64,000 nucleotides of DNA, from the NCBI RefSeq assembly GCF_020283565.1, contig NC_060063.1, positions 34,310,635 through 34,374,634 on the forward strand, written 5' to 3'. Source of the stretch: Trifolium pratense. Its lineage: Eukaryota > Streptophyta > Magnoliopsida > Fabales > Fabaceae. The notes under the pieces were generated by a model. That model saw only the letters and a list, made by a program, of their open reading frames with translations, had not been told where the DNA came from and made no database searches. The translations under genes and the position numbers were made by a program. This document shows positions 35,508-46,600 of this stretch, one piece after another (the first letter of the stretch is position 1; the number at the start of each line of letters is the position of its first letter).

Positions 35508-37002
35508 TGTTGGAGTAAGCCCTAAAAGCCAATCTATTTTGATAGAATCGTCTTTTGTATGATGACTTTGATTTATATATTTAATATATATAATAAGGCA
35601 TTTCTTTATTATGTTTATTTGAAACTAATAAAGTCCCTAGAATAGCTAGTCTAATTAATGGAACATTAAGTGTGACTTAATAGTGAGACTCCATTAAACA
35701 TAAGGACACTATTCTTAAAGTATCCATAGTCAAGTTTTACTGTGATGTGGGATAACGATAAAACATAGAGACTATTATGTGAGTAGACTGATGACCTCAT
35801 CTCACGAGTCATGGATATGAGATATCAAGTCTTCACATATATATAAATATTAGGAGTAATATTTATATTGGATTGACCCGTCATGAGAATACTACATAGT
35901 ATGTTATGAAAAATGTCATAAGTTATTCTCATAGTGATAATGGTGTATACCACCCTTCGACCTGAAACCACTATGGACCCTAGATGTGGAGTAGAGTGCT
36001 TAGTTGCCGTTCAAACATTGTCCGTAACAGGATGACTATAAAGTCGGTTGATGGGTACTCCACAAATCATGATGAGGGACATGAGTGACCTAGATGGAAT
36101 TTGCCCCTCCTACATAATAGGAGCAATATCTGTAGGCCTCTTGATGGAATATGACTGATAAAATGCGTGGCCACGCCGAACTAAGTCAATATGAGATATT
36201 GAGCTTATTCGTTGCTCAGTATATTATGGGATCAAGAAATAAAATATTGAACCATACAAGGGTGACACGATCTATGTCTTGTGTTCAATATAGATATAAG
36301 GGCAAAGGGGTAATTATACACACGATCGTTATCACGGAAAGGTTTCGTCAGATCACCTGACATTCTCGTCACTTGGGTAGCAGTGATGTGTTGCTAGATA
36401 CCGCTCATTGTTTATAATATTAAATATGTGATTTAATATTATTGCCAACGTTACGAGAACTTATAGGGTCACACACAAAGGACAGATAGATGAGAGAAAT
36501 AAATAAGACTTATTTATAAAATAATAAGTATGACTTATTAGTAATTAAATAATTAAGTATGACTTATTATTTAATTTATGAAAATAGAGAAATGCGGTCC
36601 ACCGTAAGGTACGGTGCAGTGCTTGGCTTGATGACCACACAAGTGGTTCTATAAATAGAACCATTGTGATGAAGTTTAAAAAAAAGCTTAACCTAATTCA
36701 CAAAGTGAAACCTAGCCGCCGCTCTCTAAACCTATTCTCTCTGAATCTCTGGTGGAATTGGCTAGCACCGGTCATCGGAGAAGTTCTGTTCGTGTGGACT
36801 GAGTAGATGCATCGCTACTTTGCTTTGCTCGTGATCAGAAACAGTTTCTACCTCAAAGGTTCTGCACTTTAAGAGGTAAACATATAAACTTGTAGTTTTG
36901 TGTTCTTTGATTTGTGATTAATGATTTAATCAAGATCCGTTCATCGGGATTGTTCCGCTAAGAGGATTAATTATTTTGAAAAACCTCTCTTAAATCCCTT
37001 CA
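35508..37002 (+). repeat. 5' LTR of copia-D (1495 bp)
   Basis: Starts TGTTGGAGTAAGCCCTA, compared with TGTTGGTGTAAGCCCTA in copia-P, and ends at CA just before the primer-binding site. TATAAATAG is at 36650-36658. It shares several blocks with the copia-P LTR, for example around GGTCACACACA and the ATCACTGTTACCC region (in reverse). No gene; a 69-codon ORF at 36151 is noise. Confidence 0.85.
36650..36658 (+). promoter_or_regulatory. TATA box of copia-D LTR
   Basis: TATAAATAG inside a short palindrome (GGTTCTATAAATAGAACC). The copia-P LTR has the same arrangement on the minus strand (CTCTATAAATAGAG). Confidence 0.65.
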
Positions 37003-37003
37003 G

Positions 37004-37015
37004 TGGTATCAGAGC
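37004..37015 (+). other. Primer-binding site of copia-D
   Basis: TGGTATCAGAGC, the perfect initiator tRNA-Met complement, one base after the LTR. Confidence 0.9.
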
Positions 37016-37350
37016 TTCGGTTCTGATTAAATCATTAAATTCAAATTTGTTTGAGCATAGTGATGTTCATATGATGATGGTTTGATCACGTGCATGATTA
37101 ATTTTAACATGACAAATTTAAATCTTGCGCTGAAAACGTTGCGGTTGAGATTTCTTAATTTTGTCTATTGAATTTGATTCACAATTTTGGTATCTGGTTA
37201 TTATTTATTTTGCGAACGATGTGTGTATATATGTGTATATGTCTGCAGTTAATCCGTATACATATATGTGGTCAAAAGAGAGTTTTGCCAGAATAATATA
37301 TTGCATGTTCTTGTTTAATTTGACATGATTTATAATAACTATATCACTAA

Positions 37351-37652
37351 GGCTTTGTTTGGATTGGTGGTATGAGATGGAATGGAGTGGTATGTGGTGG
37401 TATGAAGTGAAGTTCCATTGTTTGGATTCTTTAAAAATGAATGGAATGGAGTGGTATGTGATGGTATGGATTTCATCCCATTCCATCATTTTCTCTTATT
37501 TTTCTTCCCCTCCAATTTGGGGTGTATGGGATGGAATACAAAATGTCCAAACAATGGAATACATTTTATGCTCCATTCCATCCCGCTCCGCTCCATTCCA
37601 TCTTATTCCATTCCGCTCCATTCCGTTATATACCATCAATCCAAACATAGCC
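37351..37652. mobile_element. Harbinger/Tourist-type MITE (302 bp)
   Basis: About 23-bp terminal inverted repeats with few mismatches: GGCTTTGTTTGGATTGGTGG at the left, and the reverse complement of the right end gives GGCTATGTTTGGATTGATGG. The target duplication TAA lies at 37348-37350 and 37653-37655. Inside are repeated ATGGAATGGAG words on the left and their inverse CCATTCCATC on the right, so the whole can fold into a long hairpin. It has no transposase. Confidence 0.85.
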
Positions 37653-37915
37653 TAAGAGTGAATTTAAAAGTGTTTTAAAAGGTCATATAATAATTTTGAG
37701 AATGGCCAGTACCTTAATTTAATTGGTTTCAATTTTGAATATGATTCAAAGGTAATATCGATTACGTAAATTTGAAACCAATCGCTCGTAATTTGTTACG
37801 ATAACTTTTAACGGTTAAGAGTTAATTTGGTACTTCTAAAGCAATCATGAGTCAAAGAGTTTGATTCTGTTTTAAATTAATTATTTAATTCAAAATATTT
37901 TGGTTAAATAAATTG

Positions 37916-37993
<78 letters not shown>

Positions 37994-39340
37994 ATTGGAG
38001 AATCGTTAAAGATTTTATTTAAAAGGAAATTTTCTAAAACACGCTGACTTTCTTTGCTATATTAATTAGTATTGATAATATCTTAATTGATTGGTAATTG
38101 TTACATCGATTTAGAAATAATATATGCCAAATTAGAAATAATATGCGGCAATTTAGATATATTGACTAAATATGTGTGAAATGTTTTCTGTGAAAAATTG
38201 TGTTTCACGATTTATTCGGCAAGTTTATATTTCATTGGATTTAGCCTATAATGCAATCCGTGTATTGATGAATAAGAATTGCATAATAATGATATTATAA
38301 TAATGATAGTCATTATTATTTTATTGTTTAATATTTGTGCTATATAATTAATTTTAATTTTAATTAATTATTAGAGGTGTATAGTTATGGCCTTAGCATA
38401 TTTGGCATTTATTTTATTTGGTTTAAATACGACCTGCGTGTCGTGGTTTATGTTAAAATACGGCCTGCGTGTCGTGACAATTTATTCATTTTATTTATTT
38501 AAATAATTTGTAAATTGTAATTGCTCGTGATGACGGGAGACAAAGCCAAACAAAGGATGACGATGGAGAAACTTGAGAAGTTTGCTCGAGGGTCAAAGAA
38601 TTGTAATAAATTAGTTTATTTAATTCTTTCGTTTTAGGAGGCCATAACTATACTACCTTAGTTTATTTTATGTATGTGATGCATGAGATGAATGTTTTAA
38701 TTATATATATTTTGAATATTTTATATAATTGTTAAACAAATATTTACATGAGTGTCATGTAAATTGAAACACGTTTTGTATGAGATACAAAATACGGTGA
38801 GATTAAATTTAATTAAAATCCCTTAAAAGAAATATTAAGTTGAAAGCTTTCCAACATTTAGCACCCTTCAAGATCAATATCGATCAATGTAGGTTTTGCC
38901 AACGTAAAGTGCATTGTCTATATTGATAAGTTGCGGTGAGGTAACCAGTTTACCCGATTGCTATTCATTGGGTCTAACTTAACTAAAAGAAATATAATAT
39001 GATTGTATGATTTTAGAAGCAAGTGTTGGGTTACTTCATATGATGGATTAGAATAAGTGTTATTCACCCAACGGAAAGGATATGAGAGTTGTATGAGATA
39101 CAATTGGAAAGGAGTTTCCTACCTAAAATAACTATGTTTTGTGTAATCAGTCCAACGCTGACTTAGAACATAGTAAAATATGGATCTCATTCCCACTAGA
39201 AAATCTTCCAACGGGATTTTCCGAATCAAATGTCGAGGGTCATTTGGTTTGAGTAAAATAGTGGGAGCATATTTAATTAAAGACCTAGTTAAATATGTTT
39301 TAATCATGATACAAATATTCTTATTTTCGTAGTTAGATAT
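37653..39340 (+). other. copia-D leader, no gene
   Basis: AT-rich. From about 38390 onwards it matches the reverse complement of the copia-P leader (15830-16680). It includes two close copies of a CCTGCGTGTCGTG block (about 38433 and 38464). The part from 37653 to 38390 has no counterpart that I can recognise in copia-P. Confidence 0.65.
37917..37990. repeat. (TA)37 microsatellite
   Basis: 74 bp of uninterrupted TA dinucleotides in the copia-D leader. The length is likely unstable and uncertain in assembly. Confidence 0.97.
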
Positions 39341-39642
39341 ATTTGGCATATATTTTATATTTTACTGTAAAATGTCCTTACGAAGGATAAATAGTTCAGA
39401 AAGGAGTTTCTGAATTGGTACATGTATTGAGAATTGTTCTCTCAAATACGAGAAAAACTACTAATGATTTTGAAAGAGTTAAAGTTGAAGAAAGAAGTAA
39501 GACTTCTTCATTGACCTTGTTATAGAAAGTTAAATTATCCACTTTTTATCTTAGGTATATGATACCGGTTGTTAATTTCATATTTGTTGAAATATGAAGT
39601 TGTTTTAAAGAAGTGATAATTTGACTATAGATAAAATCAACC
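39341..39642 (+). pseudogene. Degraded copia-D gag start
   Basis: By alignment with copia-P the gag ATG should fall near 39340-39350, but the bases there read ATA-rich sequence with no start. Short runs in changing frames recall the copia-P gag N-terminus: LRRI, FLNWY and LRIVL followed by a Glu-Lys segment (about 39372-39460). Stops and frameshifts intervene. The last about 100 bp before SIRE-B are not recognisable. It is probably a dead gag. Confidence 0.4.
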
Positions 39643-40649
39643 TGTTGGCGTTGTATGATTGGCCTCATTTTGCTAAAACATGCGATCTTTCCTGATGTGG
39701 AACTACATGCTTCCACCATCCAGTATAAGCAAGATGTTCGGTACAATGCTTCAACATTGGATACCACATCCAGTAGGCCGGGCCTGTGTATGTTGAGATC
39801 TCGCGCCTAAGTTCTAAATATGGAATCCATAATAAATGATCGTTTGTGATAAGGAGCGTTGTCACGCATAATTATTAATGGATCTCGTGATCAAGTTTTG
39901 CTTACTAATCAGATCTTCAAGTTAAGGAAACAAAACATTTTAATCGAAGAATATTCCTTGAAGGATCCATTAATCAAGCTATGCCATTGAAGCCTAACTG
40001 AAGACCTAGCCTGAGCTCGTGAAGGCTATTTAAAGAAGGTTGAAGCCTTTGTTCAAACAACTGAAACCAGAATTGAGTCTTACAAAGCGTGAGTTTAGGT
40101 TTTAGTATTGTGTTTATTGTGTTCTAAGTCTTGTGTTGATTTCCCACTAGACTAGGAACTGTGTGTTTTTGCATTGTAATATCTCTGGAGCTTCTAAGCA
40201 AGGAGATAGTGTGTATACAATTCCAAAGCTTTTAAGTAAGGAATTGGTGTGTGTTTTATGAAGTGTGTCTTCACCTTTTGAATCTAGAAGTGTACGATCA
40301 CAGTGGCTGTGATCAAGAGGAGGTGAGCGGAGGATCTCATACCTAGGTGTGTCTTAGGTAGGATATAGCACGGGTGGTGTTTAGGTGAGAAGTCATAAAC
40401 GGGAGGTTTATTGAGGGCTTCAAACTAATACTATCATAGTGGATTCACTCCTGGATTGGTATCCCCCAGAGTAGGCTTATGCTGAACTGGGTTAACAAAT
40501 CACTGTGTTAATTTACTTTCAGTTTGTTTAGTTTATTATTCCTTGTGTATGCGCTGTTGGATGTTGGATCATTGATTCACGCATTAAAAGTATACTATAG
40601 TGGTGAAGCGTTGAGTACAACATCTTAATACTAGTGTGCCAGAATTTCA
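39643..40649 (+). repeat. 5' LTR of SIRE-B (1007 bp)
   Basis: Starts TGTTGGCG and ends AATTTCA before the primer-binding site. A TATTTAAAG box is near 40027-40035. It shares CCTGGATTGGTATCCCCCAG, at about 40449-40468, with the SIRE-A LTR. No gene. Confidence 0.88.
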
Positions 40650-40651
40650 AT

Positions 40652-40663
40652 TGGTATCAGAGC
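40652..40663 (+). other. Primer-binding site of SIRE-B
   Basis: TGGTATCAGAGC, the perfect initiator tRNA-Met complement, two bases after the LTR end. Confidence 0.9.
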
Positions 40664-40717
40664 AGGCACCCTGCTCGAATCTCAGGGTGAGCTTCAGGGA
40701 CGGAAATTTCTGGTGAG

Positions 40718-41362
40718 ATGGACAAGGAAGGAGGAACGGTTTCTAAACCACCACTGCTAACTGGGCCTGAGAACTATGACTACTGGAAAGCTAAGATGAT
40801 GGTGTTTCTTAAATCCATTGATAGTAGAACATGGAAAGCTGTAGAAAATGGATGGGAACCTCCTATGGTCATTGATAAGGATGGAAAGGTAACAGGTGAA
40901 ATCAAGCCTAATAAAGACTACTCCAAAGACGAGGATGACCTAGCTCTGGGAAATTCAAAAGCCTTGAATGCCATATTCAATGGGGTGGACATCAACATGT
41001 TCAGACTTGTTAAACGATGCACTGTAGCCAAACAGGCGTGGGAAATACTCAGGAAAGCACATGAAGGAACCAACAAGGTAAAGCTGTCCAAACTTCAGAT
41101 GCTTCGCACAAATTTTGAAAATCTGAGTATGAAGGAAGAAGAGACTATTCATGACTTTCACATGAATATTTTAGAATTTGCAAATTCATTTGATGCTTTG
41201 GGAGAACCCATATCAGATGAAAAGCTGGTGAGCAAAATTCTCAGATCTCTACCTAAGAGGTTTGACATGAAAGTAATAGCAATAGAAGAATCTCAGGATC
41301 TGGCCAACATTCAAGTGGATGAACTAATAGGCTCACTTCAAACCTATGAGATGAGCATAAAC
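40718..41362 (+). pseudogene. gag: SIRE-B gag, part 1 of 3 (215 codons)
   Basis: ATG at 40718. UBN2-type copia gag with NYDYWKAKM near the start, LGNSKALNAIFNGVD, EEETIHDFHMN and LVSKILRSLPKRFDMKV, homologous in order to SIRE-A gag. Codon 215 ends exactly at 41362, the last base of the TAAAC duplication. From 41363 the frame reads into the Tekay-B LTR and stops at 41419, which adds 18 foreign residues. The structural protein is therefore truncated before its CCHC knuckle. Confidence 0.9.
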
Positions 41363-41565
41363 TGTAACGACCCGTTTTTCGTATTCGTATATTTTATTAA
41401 ATGTTATTTTATTTATTAATTGGCTTTTATTATTTTAGTGAGCGACGAGTAATTATTTAGCCGATCGTAAGTTATTAGGCGCGAGAACCTTGTTTTGGGC
41501 TTTAATGGGCGTGAGAGGCATGGGCCTAAGCCATTTGGGCTTGGTTCATGACACATGAGAAGTGG

Positions 41566-41571
41566 TATAAG
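41566..41571 (+). promoter_or_regulatory. TATA box, Tekay-B 5' LTR
   Basis: TATAAG in GGTATAAGTAGCAAGTC. Tekay-C has the equivalent GTATAAGTACCAAGTC. About 200 bp into the LTR. The 3' LTR copy is at 48240-48245. Start site inferred near 41597. Confidence 0.65.
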
Positions 41572-42130
41572 TAGCAAGTCCAACTTATGAATAGTATCAT
41601 AAATTCATTTCTTGAGTTTGAGTGAGTAGAAGCAAGATAGAGCAAGAGCTAGGGTTTTGGCTAAGAGAAAGCTTGAGCAAGAGAAGGCTTGAATCATCAT
41701 CTTTGCTTAAGGTAAGAGATTAGAATTCATGATTCTTGAGTGACAAGGAGGGGGGAGATTGTCTATGTCTCCGTTCCCGAACTCTCCCACTCAATTTCTT
41801 TTAGATTTTGATTAAGATTTTGTATGTGAGTATGATGTTTTTCATCATCACTTTGTATGTGTTAATCACTAGCTTGATTCCATGACAAATATGTATGTGT
41901 TTGGATCATTTTTGGAAAGTTTGAGAAAGTTACTTAAAACTCAAGTAATTGCCATGATTTTGATTATTAGAGGTATTTGGATGTTTGGAAGGGATGATTA
42001 ATGTTCCTTGATACCATATATGTTTGGAATGGCTGTTTATATGAATTTATAACATGTTTGGATGAATTTTTGAGTTGATTTGGTGTTAAACCGCCTTAGA
42101 TAACTCAAGAACAGATTTTCTTTCTGGTGT

Positions 42131-42296
42131 AGTTCGCTTAGCGAACAGTAGCTCGCTACAGCGAATAAGCTCGCTTCAAGCTCGCTACCTGTTCGCCATG
42201 TACCTGTAATCCTCTGATGTAGTTCGCTACAGCGAACTGAGATTCGCTTAGCGAATGAGTTCGCTACCTGTTCGCTATGGATTCGCTTAGCGAACA
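42131..42296 (+). repeat. TTCGCT/AGCGAA palindrome array, Tekay-B LTR
   Basis: Five palindromes, including TTCGCTTAGCGAA (three times), CTCGCTACAGCGAA and TTCGCTACAGCGAA, with single TTCGC or CTCGC half-sites between. A second copy lies in the 3' LTR at 48805-48970. Confidence 0.87.
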
Positions 42297-42612
42297 ATAC
42301 TGAACCTGCAACTTTTGTTTTTGTTTATAAGTGTGATTAGGCACTTGTAACATGGTTTAAGAGTATCCTTACATGATTGTTGATACATGTTGATACTGTT
42401 AATGCTTATTGTTAATCGTTATATGAATGATAAACGTGTATGCAATAAGTTGTGGCTTTAAGTGAGCAATGTTATGTTTTGGCATTAATTTGCAATGTTA
42501 AGTGAATGTGTTAGGATTGTGTTCCCGCATTCATAAAAGAGTAGCTTCGAGCTAGAAATATCATATTGATGATATGTGTAAACATACATGCATTCATGTA
42601 TATATATGTTGA

Positions 42613-42818
42613 ATTGGAAACTTGGGTTCCAATAGATTTAAATGGATTTTTGAGTCCATAAGGAAGCCGAGGATCGGATTAGATGAATCCATAAGATCTA
42701 GAGCTGCTATCCAGCAGGATATAAAACTGTTTAACTTATCCATGAGGGATATGAAGGTTTGGTAAGTTCCGAACAATCCGGCAAGATGTAAAACTGTTTA
42801 ACTTATCCATGAGGGATA
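42613..42818 (+). repeat. Hairpin array, Tekay-B LTR
   Basis: ATTGGAA/TTCCAAT (42613-42633), ATGGA/TCCAT (42642-42659), GGATT/AATCC (42676-42690), TATCC/GGATA (42708-42721), TATCC/GGATA (42737-42751) and TATCC/GGATA (42804-42818). Several are followed by ATAAGG, TGAAGG or AAAGG. It occupies the same relative place as the arrays in Tekay-A and -C but has different stem sequences. The 3' LTR copy is at 49287-49492. Confidence 0.75.
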
Positions 42819-43557
42819 AAAGGCAATTGGTACCACATGCATTAGTCGTGTCTAGGGATGACATGACATAGAATGATTGGCATTAGATACATTAGGGTAA
42901 ATGCGCATATATTTGATAAATGGTATGTGACATTATCTGGTTGAACTGTGCTAAACTTTATTAATCGATAACTGTTTGGTGCGATGTTTTGACGTGAGTT
43001 AGAATATGTATGATGTAGTTCGAAAGTGTAAGGTCTTTCTTATGCTCGTATGATATGCGATTATGTTTTCTAACTCTCTGCTTTGTGTTATTTGCTGGAC
43101 CTTTGGGGGTTCAGATATTCAGGCTGAGGATTGTGCCGACGTTTAGACTGCTGTTCTAGCGTGGTGTTGAAGTACCTTTTGGTGAGGAGACTTAGTATAG
43201 ATTACTCCTCTTAGTACTAGCTTCTGACTAGAGTTTGTAAATAGTAAATGCTCTGGTAATGTAACATCGAGTCGGGGTTTACGCTTGGCTTTCATCGTAT
43301 ATCGGTGTTACCTTTTGGTATGCTAGTTCTTGTATAAGTGACATCCTTAGGGATGAATTTGGCTTATGTATATATATATGTATATATATGCATGCTTGGT
43401 TTGATTGGAATCCGCTGTTGCTTTTCATGTTAAATTTCATGATACTCTGTGTGTATGCATGTGTTTTAATTACCGCGTGGCACTCTGCCTTTACACTTGT
43501 TGAAAAGTTTTTAAAATTACGTTTTTAAGGGTAGTATGGGTTAGGGTGTTACAAAAG

Positions 43558-43569
43558 TGGTATCAGAGC
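43558..43569 (+). other. Primer-binding site of Tekay-B
   Basis: TGGTATCAGAGC (initiator tRNA-Met), four bases after the LTR end. Confidence 0.93.
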
Positions 43570-43676
43570 AGGTCGGTTCGTGTGAACCAATTAGGACTTT
43601 TCTTTTCCCCGTATGAGCATGTGTAGGGAACACTGTTAGTACTTTCTAACGTCTAGTTGTGATTCGTTCAGGAATC

Positions 43677-46600
43677 ATGGCTGCTGCGAGGACGAATGCT
43701 CAGATTGCGGAGGCTTTGGCCGCACTCACCAACATAGTGGTTAGAGATCATCAACCTGGAAGAGAGGTAGAGATGAGGTTGGAAAGGTTCATGAAGCAGA
43801 AACCGCCAACATTTACCGGAGGTTACAACCCGGATGGAGCTCACAAGTGGCTGGAGGAACTTGAAATAATTTTTGAAGCAATGGATTGTTCCGAGGAAGG
43901 GAAGACAACCCTTGGGACATATGTGTTGCGTGAGGAAGCGAATGTGTGGTGGAAGAATGCCAAGTTGAGGCTAGGACCCGGTGGTATGGCTATACCATGG
44001 GCAATGTTTAAAAGAGAATTTTTGGTCAAGTATTTTCCTGTGGATGTGAAGAACAAGAAAGTGGTGGAATTCATGGAACTGAAACAGGGAAATATGACGG
44101 TAGCTGACTATGCCGTCAAGTTTGAGACTTTGTGTGCGTTTAGCCCGCATTACAACACTATGGAAGCGGAGAACGACAAGTGCGTGAAGTTTGAAAGTGG
44201 TCTACGTCCAGACATTAAGCATATGATTGGATTTTCACAGATAAGGGACTTTGCGACCCTTGTGAACAAGAGTAGGATTTGTGATGAAGATGGTAGAGCT
44301 AAGGTGAATTACTACAAAGCTGAGAATGACCGAAAAGGGAAAGGGCAAGAGCGCGGAAAACCTTATGACAACCGCGGTAGGGGTAATACAAGTGGTGGTA
44401 AGAAGCCGGTGAATGGGAATTGTTACAAATGTGGAGAGCGGGGTCATATGTCGTATGATTGCCAGAAGAAATTGGACAAGTGTTTGAATTGTGGGAAGTT
44501 AGGCCACAAAACTGAAGTGTGTAGGACAAGAGTGTTTTGTTTCAACTGTGGTGAGGAGGGCCACAAGAGTATAATCTGCAAGAAGCCCAAGAAGGTGATG
44601 GGCAAGGTGTTTGCTTTGAGTGGAGAGGATGCTAGCCTTGAGGACAATCTCATTAGAGGTACGTGTTTCATCTATAACACTCCTTTAATTGCGATTATAG
44701 ATACGGGAGCGACGCATTCTTTTATTTCTTCGGATTGTGCGAAGCGTCTTAGTATTCCTTTAACGGATATGACGGGTAGGATGGAAATAGAAACTCCTGC
44801 TAATGGTTCAGTGATTACCCGACAAGTATGTCGTAACTGCCCCGTAACCATTTTTGGTAGGCACTTTGGTATGGATTTAGTGTGTATTCCACTTAGTGGT
44901 ATGGATGTAATTTTTGGTATGAATTGGTTAATCTTCAACCGGATTCATATCAACTGTCGTGAGAAGGCCGTTGTTTTTCCGAAGCCGGAGGAGAACTTGC
45001 ATTTGATGAGCGGGAAGGAAGTATCGGAAGCGTTGAAAGAACATGCCGAGATGTTCATGATGTTTGCATCATTGAAACTCGAAGGAGGAGTTAAGATAGA
45101 AGAGTTACCGATCGTTTGTGATTTCCCAGATGTGTTTCCGGATGATATATCTGACGTGCCTCCGAAGCGAGAGGTAGAGTTTTCTATCGACCTAGTACCT
45201 GGAACTAGTCCGATATCGATGGCGCCGTATCGAATGTCAGCGTCAGAGTTGAATGAGTTGAAGAAGCAACTTGAAGAGCTGCTTGAGAAGAGGTTTGTTC
45301 GACCGAGTGTTTCGCCATGGGGAGCGCCGGTATTGCTTGTAAAGAAGAAAGATGGAAGCATGAGATTATGTATAGACTATCGTCAGTTGAACAAAGTGAC
45401 GATCAAGAATAAATATCCACTTCCGAGGATAGATGATTTGATGGATCAACTAGTTGGAGCTTGTGTGTTTAGTAAGATCGATTTGAGATCTGGATACCAT
45501 CAGATTAGAGTAAAGACGGAAGACATACCTAAGACTGCATTTAGGACGAGGTATGGGCACTACGAGTATTCAGTTATGCCGTTTGGTGTGACCAATGCAC
45601 CTGGAGTTTTCATGGAGTATATGAACCGAATTTTCCATTCATTTTTGGATAGATTCGTGGTGGTGTTCATTGACGACATTTTGATTTACTCAAAATCCGA
45701 GGAAGAGCACGAGGAGCACTTGAGGATTGTTTTGCAAGTCTTGAAGGAGAAGAAGTTGTATGCCAAGTTGTCTAAGTGTGAATTTTGGATGAAAGAGGTG
45801 AGTTTCCTAGGGCATATAATTTCAAGTGGAGGAATCGCGGTAGATCCTGCGAAGGTTGACGCTGTGTCACAGTGGGGAACGCCGGAATCTGTTTCAGAGA
45901 TTAGAAGTTTCCTTGGTTTGGCCGGTTATTATAGAAGATTCATCGAAGGTTTTTCGAAGTTGGCTTTACCGTTAACCAAGTTGACGAGGAAAGATCAAGC
46001 GTTTGTTTGGGATGGTATTTGTGAGAAGAGTTTCCAAGAGCTCAAGAGAAGATTGACTACTGCACCCGTGTTGATTTTACCTGATGCCAAAGAGTCGTTC
46101 GTCGTGTATTGCGATGCTTCGAAGTTAGGACTTGGTGGAGTGCTTATGCAAGGGGGTAACGTGGTAGCATATGCTTCAAGGCAACTGAAGGTTCACGAGA
46201 GGAACTATCCGACGCATGATTTGGAGTTAGCCGCAGTGGTGTTTACTTTGAAAGTGTGGAGACACTACTTGTATGGATCGAGGTTTGAAGTTTTCAGCGA
46301 TCACAAGAGTCTGAAGTACTTATTCGACCAGAAGGAGTTGAATATGAGGCAACGAAGATGGCTCGAATTCTTAAAGGACTACGATTTTGAATTGAGTTAT
46401 CACCCCGGAAAAGCCAATGTGGTGGCCGATGCTTTAAGTAGGAAAACTTTGCATATGTCATCATTGATGGTAAGAGAGTTAGAGTTGATTGAGGAATTCC
46501 GAGACTTGAGTCTTGTGTGCGAGGTTACTTCTACAAGTGTGAAGCTTGGAATGTTAAAATTGACGAATCCTTTTCTCGAAGATATTAAAGAACGTCAGAA

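Larger units (their letters stand above)
35508..39642 (+). mobile_element. copia-D: Ty1/copia retrotransposon, 5' end only
   Basis: LTR (35508-37002), primer-binding site, a leader with a Harbinger-type MITE and a TA microsatellite, then a degraded gag start. It is cut at 39642 by the SIRE-B LTR. It is related to copia-P through LTR and leader similarity but lies on the opposite strand. CAACC (39638-39642) is the expected duplication of SIRE-B. The remainder should lie right of the window. Confidence 0.83.
41363..43553 (+). repeat. 5' LTR of Tekay-B (2191 bp)
   Basis: TGTAACGACC to TTACA. Contains a TATA box (41566), a donor-like site (41711/41712), the palindrome array (42131-42296), the hairpin array (42613-42818), GGTACCACATGCATTAGT (about 42829) and the GGACC to GGGGGTTCAG block (about 43093-43123). 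No gene. Confidence 0.95.
41712..43671 (+). other. Putative leader intron of Tekay-B (1960 nt)
   Basis: Donor CTTAAG|GTAAGAG, branch-like TTCTAAC with the A at 43649, acceptor GATTCGTTCAG|G at 43671, and gag ATG five bases downstream. The branch-to-acceptor distance is 22 nt, the same as in Tekay-C. Splicing would give a leader of roughly 110 nt and remove the hairpins, palindromes, primer-binding site and all upstream ATGs in between. Predicted from sequence only. Confidence 0.5.

Noticed and set aside
36151..36360. 69-codon ORF in the copia-D LTR
   Set aside because: Not conserved as a frame in the related copia-P LTR; no domain.
37359..37678. ORFs on both strands over the Harbinger-type MITE
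   Set aside because: Trp/Met/Glu and His/Ser/Ile-rich products reflect the ATGGAATGG repeats of a non-coding MITE.
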